This document shows positions 14,871 through 23,219 of a stretch of DNA of 38,777 nt, one piece after another. The position numbers and the translations under genes were made by a program. The stretch covers positions 1 through 38,777 of the IMG/VR virus record IMGVR_UViG_3300023272_000007; one strand, written 5' to 3'. Source of the DNA: a virus. The notes under the pieces were generated by a model that was given only the letters and a program-made list of their open reading frames with translations, did not search any database and was not told the DNA's origin. Positions within the stretch are counted from its first letter, which is position 1; the number at the start of each line of letters is the position of its first letter.

Positions 14871-15674
14871 TTATCTTAAATCACCCATTAAAGTTTTTAC
14901 AGATTTTATAACGGTTTGGTTAATCATTTCAGGAACGTCCTTAAAATGCTTCCCAAGTGTGTCGTTAAATTCTGTGTTAATTTTCTCGGATATTACTTTA
15001 TAAAAATTCTTTAAAGTTTCTTTTTGCTGTGCCTCAAAATCATTTCTGTATTTATCGAAATCTGCCTTATGGTTATTCTTAATCGTTTCAAGTTCCGTTT
15101 TTAATTTGCCGACTTCTTCCTTTTGCTCTACCTCTAAATGTTTGTGCGTAATGTAATTCTTTAAATACCCGTTCTTAACAATCTCCAGTGAGTTAGTCAT
15201 TATTTCAAGGTTTGTACAATTCGCATTGGCAGGTATATAAACAGAGCTATATTCAAGCATATCCCATTTATCAATGTACAATGCATTGTTCATAAACTTA
15301 GGCTCTCCAACTGGATTGAAACCAATAGACCAGCTATTAAGAACCTTTTCTACATTGAGATTAAATATATCATTTGCTAAATCAGTACTTGCAAAATTAG
15401 TCTTAGCTTCAATATGATTCGTTTTTACTTCCTGCCATTCACTTGTCCCTATTGAAAATATATGAGAGGAAGCATCACCGAAAAAACCGCCTCCGTGATT
15501 AAATAAAACAATCGGATTAGCCTTGAAATCTGCTTGATTGTTCCAACCCTGCGGATTAACGACTTGGTCTAACCTATTCTTATCCCCCGTAGTGATAACG
15601 TGTATTATGCTTCGTTTCCCTGTATCAATTTTATTTACTATCTCTGACTTGTAATCCGAATAAAATGTTTTCAT
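14871..15674 (-). CDS. Prohead protease with C-terminal scaffold-like coiled coil
   Basis: Residues 20-155 match the HK97-type S78 protease. IVLFNHGG holds the likely catalytic His60, NSWSIGF holds Ser116, and DMLEYSSVYIPANANC holds the acidic residue Glu141 and the conserved proline/asparagine stretch. Residues about 170-267 are lysine/glutamate-rich coiled coil (KLKTELETIKNNHKAD), which looks like a scaffolding segment fused to the protease. It lies between portal and capsid genes, as expected. Confidence 0.9.
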   Translation of the reverse strand: MKTFYSDYKSEIVNKIDTGKRSIIHVITTGDKNRLDQVVNPQGWNNQADFKANPIVLFNHGGGFFGDASSHIFSIGTSEWQEVKTNHIEAKTNFASTDLANDIFNLNVEKVLNSWSIGFNPVGEPKFMNNALYIDKWDMLEYSSVYIPANANCTNLEIMTNSLEIVKNGYLKNYITHKHLEVEQKEEVGKLKTELETIKNNHKADFDKYRNDFEAQQKETLKNFYKVISEKINTEFNDTLGKHFKDVPEMINQTVIKSVKTLMGDLR

Positions 15675-15685
15675 TAACTTTCTTT

Positions 15686-16957
15686 TTATTTTTGTTTAGC
15701 AGGCTCTTTCGTATCTTCGGTTGTTGTTTCGGGTGTCGGTGTTAAATCGACTACCTCTTTTACGTCTTCCACTCCAAACCCCTCCATTTCTGCAATCACT
15801 TCGGGCTTTATGAATTTTAAATAGAACTCTAATTTTCTTAGCTGTAATGCAGGGTCTGTTTCAAAATCATACTCTAATACAAACTTAAACTTATCGCCGT
15901 ACATTTTGCGGAAATACATATTAATCTTGCTTTCAATCATTATCTTAGCATAAGGCTCAATCATATTTTCTATGAATGATTTCTGTGCATTGTCGCCATT
16001 ACTGTAATTAACATTCTCAACAACTCCCATAACAGGCGGAGGAACTTCAAAGAATATGAATATCTTATCGCGTACATTCTTTTCTGACTGTGCGAAGTCA
16101 AGCTCTCTCGGAGTGGTACTCATTTGCTCATAAGTCAGTCCCTTATCCATTACTGCCGTCTTATGCCTATTGCCCGCACCAGTATATTTAGCCCTCCAAG
16201 ATTCAGCTAATTGTTTTCTCTGTTCGTCATTCAATGCTTGGTCTGTGCTTAAAAAGCCGTCTATATTCCCGCCGTTCTTAAACAACTCATTGGCATATTG
16301 TTGCATTTCTTTCTCAACATTAAGCGTCGCAATGAATCTATCTATCGGAGCTAAACCCTCTGTATTGCTGTTAGGATTGTGATTACAGAACTCCAATATT
16401 TCCTCTTTATCAAATCTTACTCTTTTGTTCTGATTGTATTCATAATATTCGATTAATGTATTTTCCTTGTTATAAACGGGCTGAACAAATCGGGAGGGCA
16501 GTACTCTTATTTCGTTTAGAATGTCGCCAAAAGCTGTTTTAGTTTTAACTATATGCCAATATGCTTTTTTATTCAGATACAGGTTATAAACAGTCATTAC
16601 GATTATGTCTTGAAATGATTGCCCGTATATATTCCCGTTCCTTAAAACTCTTAAAAATGGGTGGTCGTGAATCTCGTTTGTTTTCTTCTTAAACTCTTTA
16701 TACAAAAACGGCTGACCTTTTGCAACATTCATTGCAATTTTCTTTATACACGCATAGGCATTTTCACGGAAAAGCACAAGACCATTAACATCGTTGGCAA
16801 AGGCTAGAAAGTTATCGTTGTCAGTCCACTCAATCCATTCTTGATAGTAATTCTTTTGGGAGGGAGTTATAGAATTATTTGAAATAGCATTAGTGTCGGC
16901 ATCTTCTCTCGATAGATACTGCAAACCTGTTTTCGCTAATTCTTTAAATATTCCCAT
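15686..16957 (-). CDS. Portal protein, HK97 family
   Basis: The 423-residue protein has ENAYACIKKIAMNVAKGQPF, HDHPFLRVLRNGN, NLYLNKKAYWHIV and IFFEVPPPVMGVVENVNYSNG, all characteristic of HK97-type portals. It forms the dodecameric ring for DNA entry and exit. The ATG lies 9 bases after the U-run of a strong hairpin (16966-17006), so its mRNA either reads through that terminator or starts inside it. Confidence 0.92.
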   Translation of the reverse strand: MGIFKELAKTGLQYLSREDADTNAISNNSITPSQKNYYQEWIEWTDNDNFLAFANDVNGLVLFRENAYACIKKIAMNVAKGQPFLYKEFKKKTNEIHDHPFLRVLRNGNIYGQSFQDIIVMTVYNLYLNKKAYWHIVKTKTAFGDILNEIRVLPSRFVQPVYNKENTLIEYYEYNQNKRVRFDKEEILEFCNHNPNSNTEGLAPIDRFIATLNVEKEMQQYANELFKNGGNIDGFLSTDQALNDEQRKQLAESWRAKYTGAGNRHKTAVMDKGLTYEQMSTTPRELDFAQSEKNVRDKIFIFFEVPPPVMGVVENVNYSNGDNAQKSFIENMIEPYAKIMIESKINMYFRKMYGDKFKFVLEYDFETDPALQLRKLEFYLKFIKPEVIAEMEGFGVEDVKEVVDLTPTPETTTEDTKEPAKQK

Positions 16958-16965
16958 ATAAAATG

Positions 16966-17006
16966 CAAAAAGGCGATAGCTAAGAACTTAATCTTAATTA
17001 TCGCCT
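16966..17006 (-). terminator. Terminator-like hairpin directly before the portal gene
   Basis: AGGCGATA (17006-16999) pairs exactly with TATCGCCT (16978-16971). Inside it TTAAGA pairs with TCTTAG (one U-G). A five-base T run follows. It separates the terminase group from the portal-capsid group. The portal ATG begins only 9 bases further on, leaving no room for a promoter between. Confidence 0.7.
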
Positions 17007-17057
17007 ATAAAATTCCGTAAATCTAATTTTATCTACGTGGAGATGCTGAATGTGGTG

Positions 17058-17306
17058 TTACTTAGTATCTATTTTAATCTCTTTAAAATATTGCCCTACA
17101 AATCTTAACTGTATTCTTAGCCTTTGCCAAAATCCCTTTGCGAAAGGTTTCAACCAGCTTATATCTTTAATCTTAAACTTTGACTTAGTTGTTAATTCTT
17201 TGGTATTGTGGTTATAATAAAATTTATTATCTTTTGTATTAATCTGCATTATTTTTTTAATGCCTATGTCTTTCAGTCTATCTACACTGTAAATCCGCTC
17301 TTTCAT
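17058..17306 (-). CDS. Small basic protein (82 aa)
   Basis: Lysine-rich protein with DRLKDIGIKKIMQI near the N-terminus and an amphipathic C-terminal half KGFWQRLRIQLRFVGQYF. Its ATG overlaps the stop of the 52-codon gene upstream (ATGA), so translation is probably coupled. Between terminase and portal genes. Family not recognised. Confidence 0.6.
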   Translation of the reverse strand: MKERIYSVDRLKDIGIKKIMQINTKDNKFYYNHNTKELTTKSKFKIKDISWLKPFAKGFWQRLRIQLRFVGQYFKEIKIDTK

Positions 17307-17461
17307 TTCACCAACACTTTCATATCTTTAAAGCCAAAATTGTTTTTACTGCTAAGAGTTATTATTGCCTGAACGAGTTTAACATTTCCTTTTGTGCGTA
17401 TTGCTGTAAGCGTATTTGTCTGCGGGTCTAAGTGTAATCGAATTGGTTTGATATCCTGCAC
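17303..17461 (-). CDS. Small protein with GTG start (52 aa)
   Basis: An intact frame of 52 codons begins GTG CAG GAT and encodes QDIKPIRLHLDPQTNTLTA and later SSKNNFGFKDMKVLVK. No ATG is available, because an in-frame stop lies 8 codons upstream of the GTG. It ends in an ATGA overlap with the 82-residue gene and fills what would otherwise be a 190-base gap. The alternation of charged and hydrophobic residues looks like a folded small beta protein. Function unknown. Confidence 0.6.
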   Translation of the reverse strand: MQDIKPIRLHLDPQTNTLTAIRTKGNVKLVQAIITLSSKNNFGFKDMKVLVK

Positions 17462-17496
17462 ATTACAAAAATAATCATTTTAAATTGAAAGTCAAA

Positions 17497-17760
17497 CTAT
17501 ATTTGTTTAAAAGGGTTAACTTCACCAAATAAAAACTTCGTAAATTCTTTTTCGATTTCAACGAAATGTTCTTCCCAACTTTTAAGCATAAGCATATCGA
17601 AAAAAGTATTTCCTCTGTAATTACTCCAAAATAAACCAACGTCTTTAGGGATAATAGCATCTCTTTTATCGTATATAAAATAATTCATAAAGTGTATGCT
17701 TTCCTCTTTTGTACTGTCGACCTCATTATCATATAAACCCAGTTCTAATTCTTTCTCCAT
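17497..17760 (-). CDS. Hypothetical protein (87 aa)
   Basis: Acidic and aromatic protein with HFMNYFIYDKRDAIIPKDVG and SWEEHFVEIEKEFTKFLFG, probably alpha/beta, with no membrane segment or known motif. Its ATG shares a base with the upstream stop (TAATG), indicating coupling to the 63-residue gene. Sits just downstream of the large terminase. Confidence 0.6.
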   Translation of the reverse strand: MEKELELGLYDNEVDSTKEESIHFMNYFIYDKRDAIIPKDVGLFWSNYRGNTFFDMLMLKSWEEHFVEIEKEFTKFLFGEVNPFKQI

Positions 17761-17951
17761 TACGATTTATTATAGTTTTTGATTACGGATTTAGAGTAAG
17801 CGGGGAAAGGATTTCTTGGTAACAATTTAGTTTCCTCAATGTCAAAATAAATACAAAGCTCCGCATTATAAAATTTGTTATCAACAATTTGCCCTGCTTC
17901 AATCCCTTGCTTGATTTGCTCTTTTGAAAGATATAGTTTGAATTTTTCCAT
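17760..17951 (-). CDS. Hypothetical protein (63 aa)
   Basis: Short protein with KFKLYLSKEQIKQGIEAGQI at the N-terminus, resembling a short helix-turn segment, then CIYFDIEETKLLP. It follows the large terminase stop with one base between. No recognised family. Possibly a packaging accessory by position only. Confidence 0.55.
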   Translation of the reverse strand: MEKFKLYLSKEQIKQGIEAGQIVDNKFYNAELCIYFDIEETKLLPRNPFPAYSKSVIKNYNKS

Positions 17952-17952
17952 A

Positions 17953-19110
17953 TTACATATAGGTTATTGTGGGGGCAATGTTCTTGCTGTGAGTATACCC
18001 GGCATAACGTACGGCATCGGGCAAGTGGTCGTTAAACTTAATCGGTTCATCTAAAATTACTCCGTCTTTATTTTTCTTCCAACTGTAAGACTGAAACTCT
18101 TTCTTAAGTTGTACGCTACTCGGATTTAGAAACAGTCTTTGAGTTTTTATAAAGTCTATGCCGTCTTTAACTGACTTATCGGCAGGATAAACATTAAAAC
18201 CCATTCTTTGTATTTCTTCTATCCTCGCAGGTTCAGCACAGTCTGCGTAAATATAGTTATTCTTATTCGGAATTAGTATCTCTAATTTTCTGATTAAATC
18301 ATTGTTGGTTAACCCGCTTTCATACAGCAACTCTGTGATATATACGCATTGGTCTTTAATCGAATACTCCACTAAGGCAGAGGGATTATTGAAACCAAAA
18401 TCCAAACCGTATATTGTTTCATCGAATGTACCGGGGAAAGGCTTGTTATTAATCCAGTGGGTATAAATCTTTTCAAGTGATTTTCCTCTCTGACCTAAAC
18501 CATAAATATTCCAGTAGTTTTCATCTGTGAGCTTTAATCTTTCTATTTCCTCTACCAGTTCTTTTTCAAGAAAGGGGTTATCTAAGTAAGTTGAAATAAA
18601 TAATTCGCAGTCATCACGGGTTAATATGTCATCGTAAATAAAACTGATTTCGTCACTAGGGTTATAATCCAGTATAATCTTTTCTTTCGTTCTGAACGCT
18701 AATTGTAGCCACGCTTCTTTGTTTATCTCATTCGCTTCATTGATAAAAAGTATATGCCTTTTACGACCTCTTATCTTTTGAGATTCATCTATCGAAATAA
18801 ATTCAACTAAGTTCCCATTGAGCGTATACTCGTTGTTAGTCTTGTTATGGCTCTTAACATTGTACAGCTTTACTGATTCCAATATCTCAAAGAAATCCCT
18901 CATTGCAGTTCCGCGTAAGCTCGGCAATGTCTCCCGGCATATAGTCACTATCTTACCTCTGTTTTGGCAAAGATAAATTATAATCCAAATTAAAATATTG
19001 TAGGTTTTCGCTGAACGAGTCCCGCCCTGAAAGACGGATATTCTTTTTGTGGAGTTTTGAAGTTGCTCGAAATGTATTGTAGTTCTAAGCGGGATTCTCG
19101 TTTGTTCCAT
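17953..19110 (-). CDS. Terminase large subunit
   Basis: ATPase and nuclease that packages DNA through the portal. Walker A is GGTRSAKT (29-36), Walker B is ILFINEANE (120-128) with catalytic Glu125. The nuclease domain shows YGLDFGFNNPSAL (Asp237), YADCAEPARIEEI (Asp290) and DHLPDAVRYA (361-370). The pattern fits the terminase_3 group (PBSX/SPP1-like), which often package by headful. That agrees with a circularly permuted genome. The start overlaps the small terminase gene by 26 bases. Confidence 0.93.
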   Translation of the reverse strand: MEQTRIPLRTTIHFEQLQNSTKRISVFQGGTRSAKTYNILIWIIIYLCQNRGKIVTICRETLPSLRGTAMRDFFEILESVKLYNVKSHNKTNNEYTLNGNLVEFISIDESQKIRGRKRHILFINEANEINKEAWLQLAFRTKEKIILDYNPSDEISFIYDDILTRDDCELFISTYLDNPFLEKELVEEIERLKLTDENYWNIYGLGQRGKSLEKIYTHWINNKPFPGTFDETIYGLDFGFNNPSALVEYSIKDQCVYITELLYESGLTNNDLIRKLEILIPNKNNYIYADCAEPARIEEIQRMGFNVYPADKSVKDGIDFIKTQRLFLNPSSVQLKKEFQSYSWKKNKDGVILDEPIKFNDHLPDAVRYAGYTHSKNIAPTITYM

Positions 19111-19360
19111 TTGCGGGTTTCAAGATTTCAACTTGAATTATCGGGAGTTTTAATTCTTCACCGTCCTTACCTGTTAATTCTTTACGTGCAAGTTTGGGTT
19201 TAAAAAACTCTATGAGTTGCATAAAGTATTTTATGAAGTCCTCTCCCTCTGCTCTATCCATCAATTCTTTATATCTTTGGATTCCCGCATCGGTAAGGTA
19301 CTCGCCCATTAATTCCCACTGCATTGTTTTAGCGTTCTTATCTCCCGGATTTCTACCCAT
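19085..19360 (-). CDS. Terminase small subunit (putative)
   Basis: The 91-residue protein begins MGRNPGDKNAKTMQWELM and continues with YKELMDRAEGEDFIKYFMQL and FFKPKLARKE, a pattern found in short DNA-recognising terminase subunits of this group. Immediate overlap with the large subunit gene supports the call. It is shorter than typical small terminases and may lack part of the oligomerisation domain. Confidence 0.7.
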   Translation of the reverse strand: MGRNPGDKNAKTMQWELMGEYLTDAGIQRYKELMDRAEGEDFIKYFMQLIEFFKPKLARKELTGKDGEELKLPIIQVEILKPANGTNENPA

Positions 19361-19412
19361 TTTTGTTATTACCTGTATTTAGTCTTAATATAATTGCCAT
19401 TCTATTTCAAAA

Positions 19413-19838
19413 TTACGTAAAATGATTGGACAATTTCAAGTCCTTAAATTTGTCTGGGCTAAACAGCCCTATCTTTTTATTGAATAACAGATGACCTTCA
19501 TTGAAATATTTGATAGTCCAATGTTGTTCTCTTTCGTTGCATAAATTTGAATTAGTTATTTCTAAAATTGTAAAATATGGCTTTAAATTCTTTTCCATTA
19601 ATCCGGCAATCCATTTTTGCTTCTTTACATTTTGATAGTTGTATCCCGCCTTCTCTGCTAAATGGTCATTGTAACGTCCGCGTATATTTTTTGTTTGTCC
19701 TACATATTTTGGTAAGAATGTAAGAGGACAACAAAGGGCATAGATATAAACTGTGCACTGTCTTCCTTTAATTTTGTACGGCTCTCTTAACTTAACCTTA
19801 GGTTTTCTAACTTTTGGCATTGTGTATATTTTCCTCAT
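19413..19838 (-). CDS. GIY-YIG endonuclease, free-standing
   Basis: The domain is clear: VYIYAL (30-35), KYVGQTKNIRGRYNDHL (44-60) with Arg55 and His59, a Glu at 93 in ILEITN, and an LFNKK end of domain (about 118-122). The N-terminus is basic. Homing-type nucleases like this commonly sit beside terminase genes, cutting related phages at intergenic sites. I use ATG 19838, which overlaps the upstream stop (TGATG). A GTG three bases earlier is also possible. Confidence 0.88.
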   Translation of the reverse strand: MRKIYTMPKVRKPKVKLREPYKIKGRQCTVYIYALCCPLTFLPKYVGQTKNIRGRYNDHLAEKAGYNYQNVKKQKWIAGLMEKNLKPYFTILEITNSNLCNEREQHWTIKYFNEGHLLFNKKIGLFSPDKFKDLKLSNHFT

Positions 19839-20590
19839 CACTTCTCCCTCCCCAACACTTCTACCAACATACGAAGCTCTGAATCGGAACGGAGAAATAG
19901 TTTACCGTGATAATCACCCCCGATTAAGAATTGATTACTGCAATCGTAACATATAAACAACTGATTGTTGAATTTAAATTCCCATACTTTTATTGATGGA
20001 TTTGTTAATAATGCGGATTCACACTTGAACCCCAATTCCTGCAATAAAGATTCACTGGGAATGTAAGTCGCCTTTTCATAATCATTCACACCCTCATTAG
20101 CTTTGTAATATTCAACTCCTCCATTGCGACTCTTATCAAAAGGTTTTTCTTTTTCCTCTACACCTATCGCTTTCAAAAAATCTGCTTTGGTGTGGAAAGG
20201 GATTTCAATATTGTTAGCCACTGCATATTGAAAAAGTTTATTTTCTGTTTGCGAATATAGAATGGTTTTATCCCCGTTAGCGAAATAAGTTTTCCACGTT
20301 GTTTCCACAAACCCCCACTTTAACAATTCATCGCGATTAGGAACGAATTTAGTTTCTAAGACTTTATTCTTTTCTACTCCGCCGTCCATAATAAATCTAT
20401 GAATTTTATCTAATTCCGTTTTATTGAAACCCATATACAAAGGTTTATCTTCCCTTTCTTCTTCAATCGGAATATCCAACTCACAGTCATCTGCTTTGAA
20501 GACCATTCTGTTTTTCTTATCTGTCGAAAAAATATGCCAAGTACCATTTATCTCGATATTTCCCGCTTTATTTCTTTTGGCTGTAATCAT
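19838..20590 (-). CDS. Unknown protein with two copies of a repeated phage domain (250 aa)
   Basis: Residues 82-144 (VPNRDELLKWGF to KADFLKAIGVE) and 176-247 (YIPSESLLQELGF to SDSELRMLVEVLG) look like two copies of one domain. Each starts with a proline-led helix ending L-G-F, followed by strands, and ends with a helix containing L-x-x-x-L-G. Single copies seem present in 25753-25974 and at the C-terminus of 20705-21193. No catalytic motif is visible. Such domains are common in Bacteroidota phages, but I cannot name the family. Confidence 0.65.
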   Translation of the reverse strand: MITAKRNKAGNIEINGTWHIFSTDKKNRMVFKADDCELDIPIEEEREDKPLYMGFNKTELDKIHRFIMDGGVEKNKVLETKFVPNRDELLKWGFVETTWKTYFANGDKTILYSQTENKLFQYAVANNIEIPFHTKADFLKAIGVEEKEKPFDKSRNGGVEYYKANEGVNDYEKATYIPSESLLQELGFKCESALLTNPSIKVWEFKFNNQLFICYDCSNQFLIGGDYHGKLFLRSDSELRMLVEVLGREK

Positions 20591-20704
20591 ATTGTACCCC
20601 TTTATTTTAGTTTAAAAATGGACTATTTCCGTATTACGTGTTGACTTACTGCTTTACGCAAAACAAATGTCACTGTGAAGCTCCTAAGCCCGATTAAAGG
20701 CAAA

Positions 20705-21193
20705 TTACAGCTCCACTCCTAACGTTTTCAATAACTGCTCCCAAGAGTAGAGGGAAGTAGGGATAATCCCCTCGAATTTTACCGATCTGAAATTTAAGAT
20801 TGCAAGCACCCCTGTTTTGAAATCAGCCGTATGATTGTAAAAATGGAATACATAAGAGAAACTTTTATGCTCGTATAGTGAAGGATTATTGCGAATTGGT
20901 TCAAATCCTTTCCCCTCCAACCACTCCCTTACATCAAACGGCTTAACGTCGGTATTGAGAATGGAGAGGATTTCTCTGCACATAATTTTAACATCGTAAC
21001 TACCTTGGTCTTTGAAAGTATTGGAATACTCCCTTACCCTCTCCAATTTCTCGGCATTAAATTCGGGAAGGGAAATCACAGCATTTACGAGTTTATCGTA
21101 AAACCAAGGTTGCATAGTTAAATTGATAGCTTTAAACTCTGCAATTATTATCTCTCTTACTCTTTCCTCTAAAATTCTATTTTTATTTTCCAT
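20705..21193 (-). CDS. Unknown protein with C-terminal repeated domain (162 aa)
   Basis: N-terminal 70 residues are helical (RILEERVREIIIAEFKAINL). The C-terminal part (about 95-162) runs from VREWLEGKGFEPIRNN to TSLYSWEQLLKTLGVEL and resembles the repeated domain in 19838-20590 and 25753-25974. It overlaps the upstream gene by 11 bases. About 115 bases without a gene follow (20591-20704), in which I see no clear promoter or terminator. Function unknown. Confidence 0.6.
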   Translation of the reverse strand: MENKNRILEERVREIIIAEFKAINLTMQPWFYDKLVNAVISLPEFNAEKLERVREYSNTFKDQGSYDVKIMCREILSILNTDVKPFDVREWLEGKGFEPIRNNPSLYEHKSFSYVFHFYNHTADFKTGVLAILNFRSVKFEGIIPTSLYSWEQLLKTLGVEL

Positions 21194-21410
21194 TGTGGGT
21201 TTGGTTAAGGGTTAATAAAACTTCAAGTATTTTATCGAAAAAGGTTAAATGCCATTGTGAGTAACTTCCTTTTTGTTTTTCTGTTCTGCCACAATACTTA
21301 CATTTTGTTTTCAAAATCTTAATAAAAGAATGTCCGCTATTTTGCTTTGTGAGTATATCAGCCTTTTTTAATACTTCGCCCCATTGATTTAAGTCAAATT
21401 TAATTTCCAT
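21183..21410 (-). CDS. Small protein with CxxC motif (75 aa)
   Basis: Contains CKYCGRTEKQKG near residues 37-48, half of a zinc-binding knuckle. Histidines at WHLTFF and THNGK near the C-terminus could complete the site. Basic overall. Follows the 100-residue gene by one base and overlaps the next by 11 bases. Could bind nucleic acid, but this is only suggested by charge and the CxxC. Confidence 0.55.
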   Translation of the reverse strand: MEIKFDLNQWGEVLKKADILTKQNSGHSFIKILKTKCKYCGRTEKQKGSYSQWHLTFFDKILEVLLTLNQTHNGK

Positions 21411-21411
21411 T

Positions 21412-21714
21412 TTATACTCCCTCCGCCGTAATGCCGATAAAGTTAAAGAGGTTTATAACTCCGTCACTATTTCCGAAAGAATCAGCAAAATCATCCTTTC
21501 CGTATTCTTGTAAAATGTCGGTTAAGAGACTATCTTGCTCTACGCTCATTGTGTTGCGGGCAACAAACTGAATAAAGCTATAATCACTATCCAGTCTAAT
21601 TTTTACATCCTTACTATTCTTCTTACAAAACTGCAACCGTTCCTCGTCAGTTGTCAGATTGTTGATTTTCTTCGCTAACTTCATTAGCCGATTGAACTCC
21701 GTTGTTCCAAGCAT
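21412..21714 (-). CDS. Hypothetical protein (100 aa)
   Basis: Helical N-terminus (EFNRLMKLAKKINNLTTDEE) and an acidic, aromatic C-terminal half (YGKDDFADSFGNSDGVINLF). No recognised motif. In a tight series of small genes of the replication region. Confidence 0.55.
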   Translation of the reverse strand: MLGTTEFNRLMKLAKKINNLTTDEERLQFCKKNSKDVKIRLDSDYSFIQFVARNTMSVEQDSLLTDILQEYGKDDFADSFGNSDGVINLFNFIGITAEGV

Positions 21715-21725
21715 AAGGTTTGGGT

Positions 21726-21935
21726 TTATTTGTTTTTTATGTTTACTTTGTCTTTTGTTATTTCGATTGTTTTGTCAAAATGAGTTGACGAAATTTCCAT
21801 ACTTGTAAATCCCGCGTCTTTCTTGCCCATTAGTTTCTGCATACTACCTACAAACTTACTTTGAGATTTGATTAATCTCTTTTGTGCTTCGGGCGATAAG
21901 CTGTTAAAAATTTCTTGCCCTGTTTTTTCTTCCAT
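21726..21935 (-). CDS. Hypothetical protein (69 aa)
   Basis: Charged protein. The first half is helical (EIFNSLSPEAQKRLIKSQSK), the second beta-like with many I, T and K. No known motif. Located between the SSB-tail-like protein and the 100-residue gene in the replication operon. Confidence 0.5.
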   Translation of the reverse strand: MEEKTGQEIFNSLSPEAQKRLIKSQSKFVGSMQKLMGKKDAGFTSMEISSTHFDKTIEITKDKVNIKNK

Positions 21936-21966
21936 AATCGTTTTTTCTTATTTAATTTGGTTAGGG

Positions 21967-22191
21967 TTAAAAAGGTAAATTTCCGTCAGGTTCGTCGCTA
22001 CCCGATTTAAGCATACTGCTTATGTCAGGGGCTTTCTCGCAACTTTGCCCCTCTGAATTTACAAATATTTTTATTGCATCAATATTTGCCAATATCATTT
22101 TTGCTTTTCCTAAGCCTAAACTGAACGGATATTTCTCTCCCGGATTAAGTGTAATTAATTTGTTGTCTTTGTACTCTGTGATTTCTGGCAT
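21967..22191 (-). CDS. Small replication-region protein with SSB-like acidic tail (74 aa)
   Basis: The C-terminus SGSDEPDGNLPF resembles the acidic tip of single-stranded-DNA-binding proteins (D-rich stretch ending P-F), which binds many replication enzymes. The body (KYPFSLGLGKAKMILANIDA) is too short for an OB fold. It may mimic or extend the SSB tail to recruit host replication proteins, next to the helicase gene. One of few genes with a good Shine-Dalgarno sequence (AAAGGAG, about 8-10 bases before ATG), so it may be strongly translated. Confidence 0.6.
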   Translation of the reverse strand: MPEITEYKDNKLITLNPGEKYPFSLGLGKAKMILANIDAIKIFVNSEGQSCEKAPDISSMLKSGSDEPDGNLPF

Positions 22192-22222
22192 TTTTCCCTC
22201 TCCTTTGTTTTGGGTTAAAGTG

Positions 22223-23212
22223 TTAGTTGGTATAAAAGTTAAGTGGATTTGGTTCTATTTTTTCTTTCGGGTTCTTATACTCTACCATTCTTAATGTTTT
22301 CTTTTCAAATAAAATTATTGTAGGATCAGGCATATAGCCTCTTTTCTTTTTGTGAGTAGTAAGCAACAATAAATTATACGCTTGGTCTTTCTCTTTTCCT
22401 ATATGCCTTATAATATCGCTATCAAGTTTAGAATAAATTTCAGGCGGAATTTCTTTAGGCTTCTCCAGTGTGAATAATATCTGCGAACTGTTTTCAACTT
22501 CACCGCTTCCTTTCCCTGAATATAAATCTAAATTACCCTCTTTTGAATTAACTCTATCGGTTTGCGATAAAAGTAATATTGGAACTTTTAATATTAAAGC
22601 TATTTCTTTCAGCTTTCTCATTACCCCGGTTAAACCTTGATATTCATTTTTATCTCCGTGCTGAATTAATCCAACATAGTCAATGATTATCAAAGCTGTT
22701 TTATTTTCCAGTAATTCCTCCAATGCTTTCACGTAAGGTATTACTTCATTTATATGAACACGCTTAACAATGCTTACAATATTTTTAAGTTTGTGAATTT
22801 CTTCCTCGATACATTTATCAAATTCCTTATCCATTTTTTTAACAAGCATTTCAATTTTATAAGTTGCCGTACCTAAAAGCATCTGCACGTATCTTTCAAA
22901 TAAATCTATTTCGCTTGTTTCGAGGGAAAACATAAGAACCAAGTAATTTGTATTTCTACAAACATTTAAACCGACATTCATTGCGAATGCAGTCTTACCA
23001 ATATTCGTAGGAGATACAACTGTGATTACTTCACTCGGTCTAAATCCCCCTAAGTTTTCATCTATATTTGCAAATCCTAAATTGACCTTTCTATCTTCCA
23101 GTGTATCAACGTAATCTTTGTACGCCTGATACTTACCGCTCATAGTATACACAGTCTGATAATCGAACGAGGCGTATTTTTTTATGAGTTGGTTTAATTT
23201 TTCTTCTATCAT
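22223..23212 (-). CDS. Replicative DNA helicase, DnaB-type core without N-domain
   Basis: RecA-type motor. P-loop SPTNIGKTAFAMN (67-79) with Lys73 and Thr74, FSLETS with Glu98, Walker B IIIDY with Asp178, and LLLSQTDRV with Gln217 and Arg220. These are the H1, H1a, H2 and H3 motifs of DnaB. The DnaB N-terminal domain is missing (329 residues, motor begins near residue 40), as in many phage helicases that load with their own initiator. The initiator candidate lies two genes upstream. Confidence 0.9.
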   Translation of the reverse strand: MIEEKLNQLIKKYASFDYQTVYTMSGKYQAYKDYVDTLEDRKVNLGFANIDENLGGFRPSEVITVVSPTNIGKTAFAMNVGLNVCRNTNYLVLMFSLETSEIDLFERYVQMLLGTATYKIEMLVKKMDKEFDKCIEEEIHKLKNIVSIVKRVHINEVIPYVKALEELLENKTALIIIDYVGLIQHGDKNEYQGLTGVMRKLKEIALILKVPILLLSQTDRVNSKEGNLDLYSGKGSGEVENSSQILFTLEKPKEIPPEIYSKLDSDIIRHIGKEKDQAYNLLLLTTHKKKRGYMPDPTIILFEKKTLRMVEYKNPKEKIEPNPLNFYTN

Positions 23213-23219
23213 TATTTTT

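Noticed and set aside
17475-17660. Minus-strand frame of 61 codons overlapping 17497-17760
   Set aside because: It overlaps a better frame that is coupled to its neighbour by TAATG; the product has a low-complexity leucine/lysine composition.
20591-20704. 16-codon GTG frame in the gap before 20590
   Set aside because: Too short, not coupled to either neighbour, and no start signal.
20895-20925. GGTTCAAATCC, like a tRNA T-loop
   Set aside because: It lies inside a convincing gene (KGFEPIRNNP) with no acceptor or anticodon stem around it.
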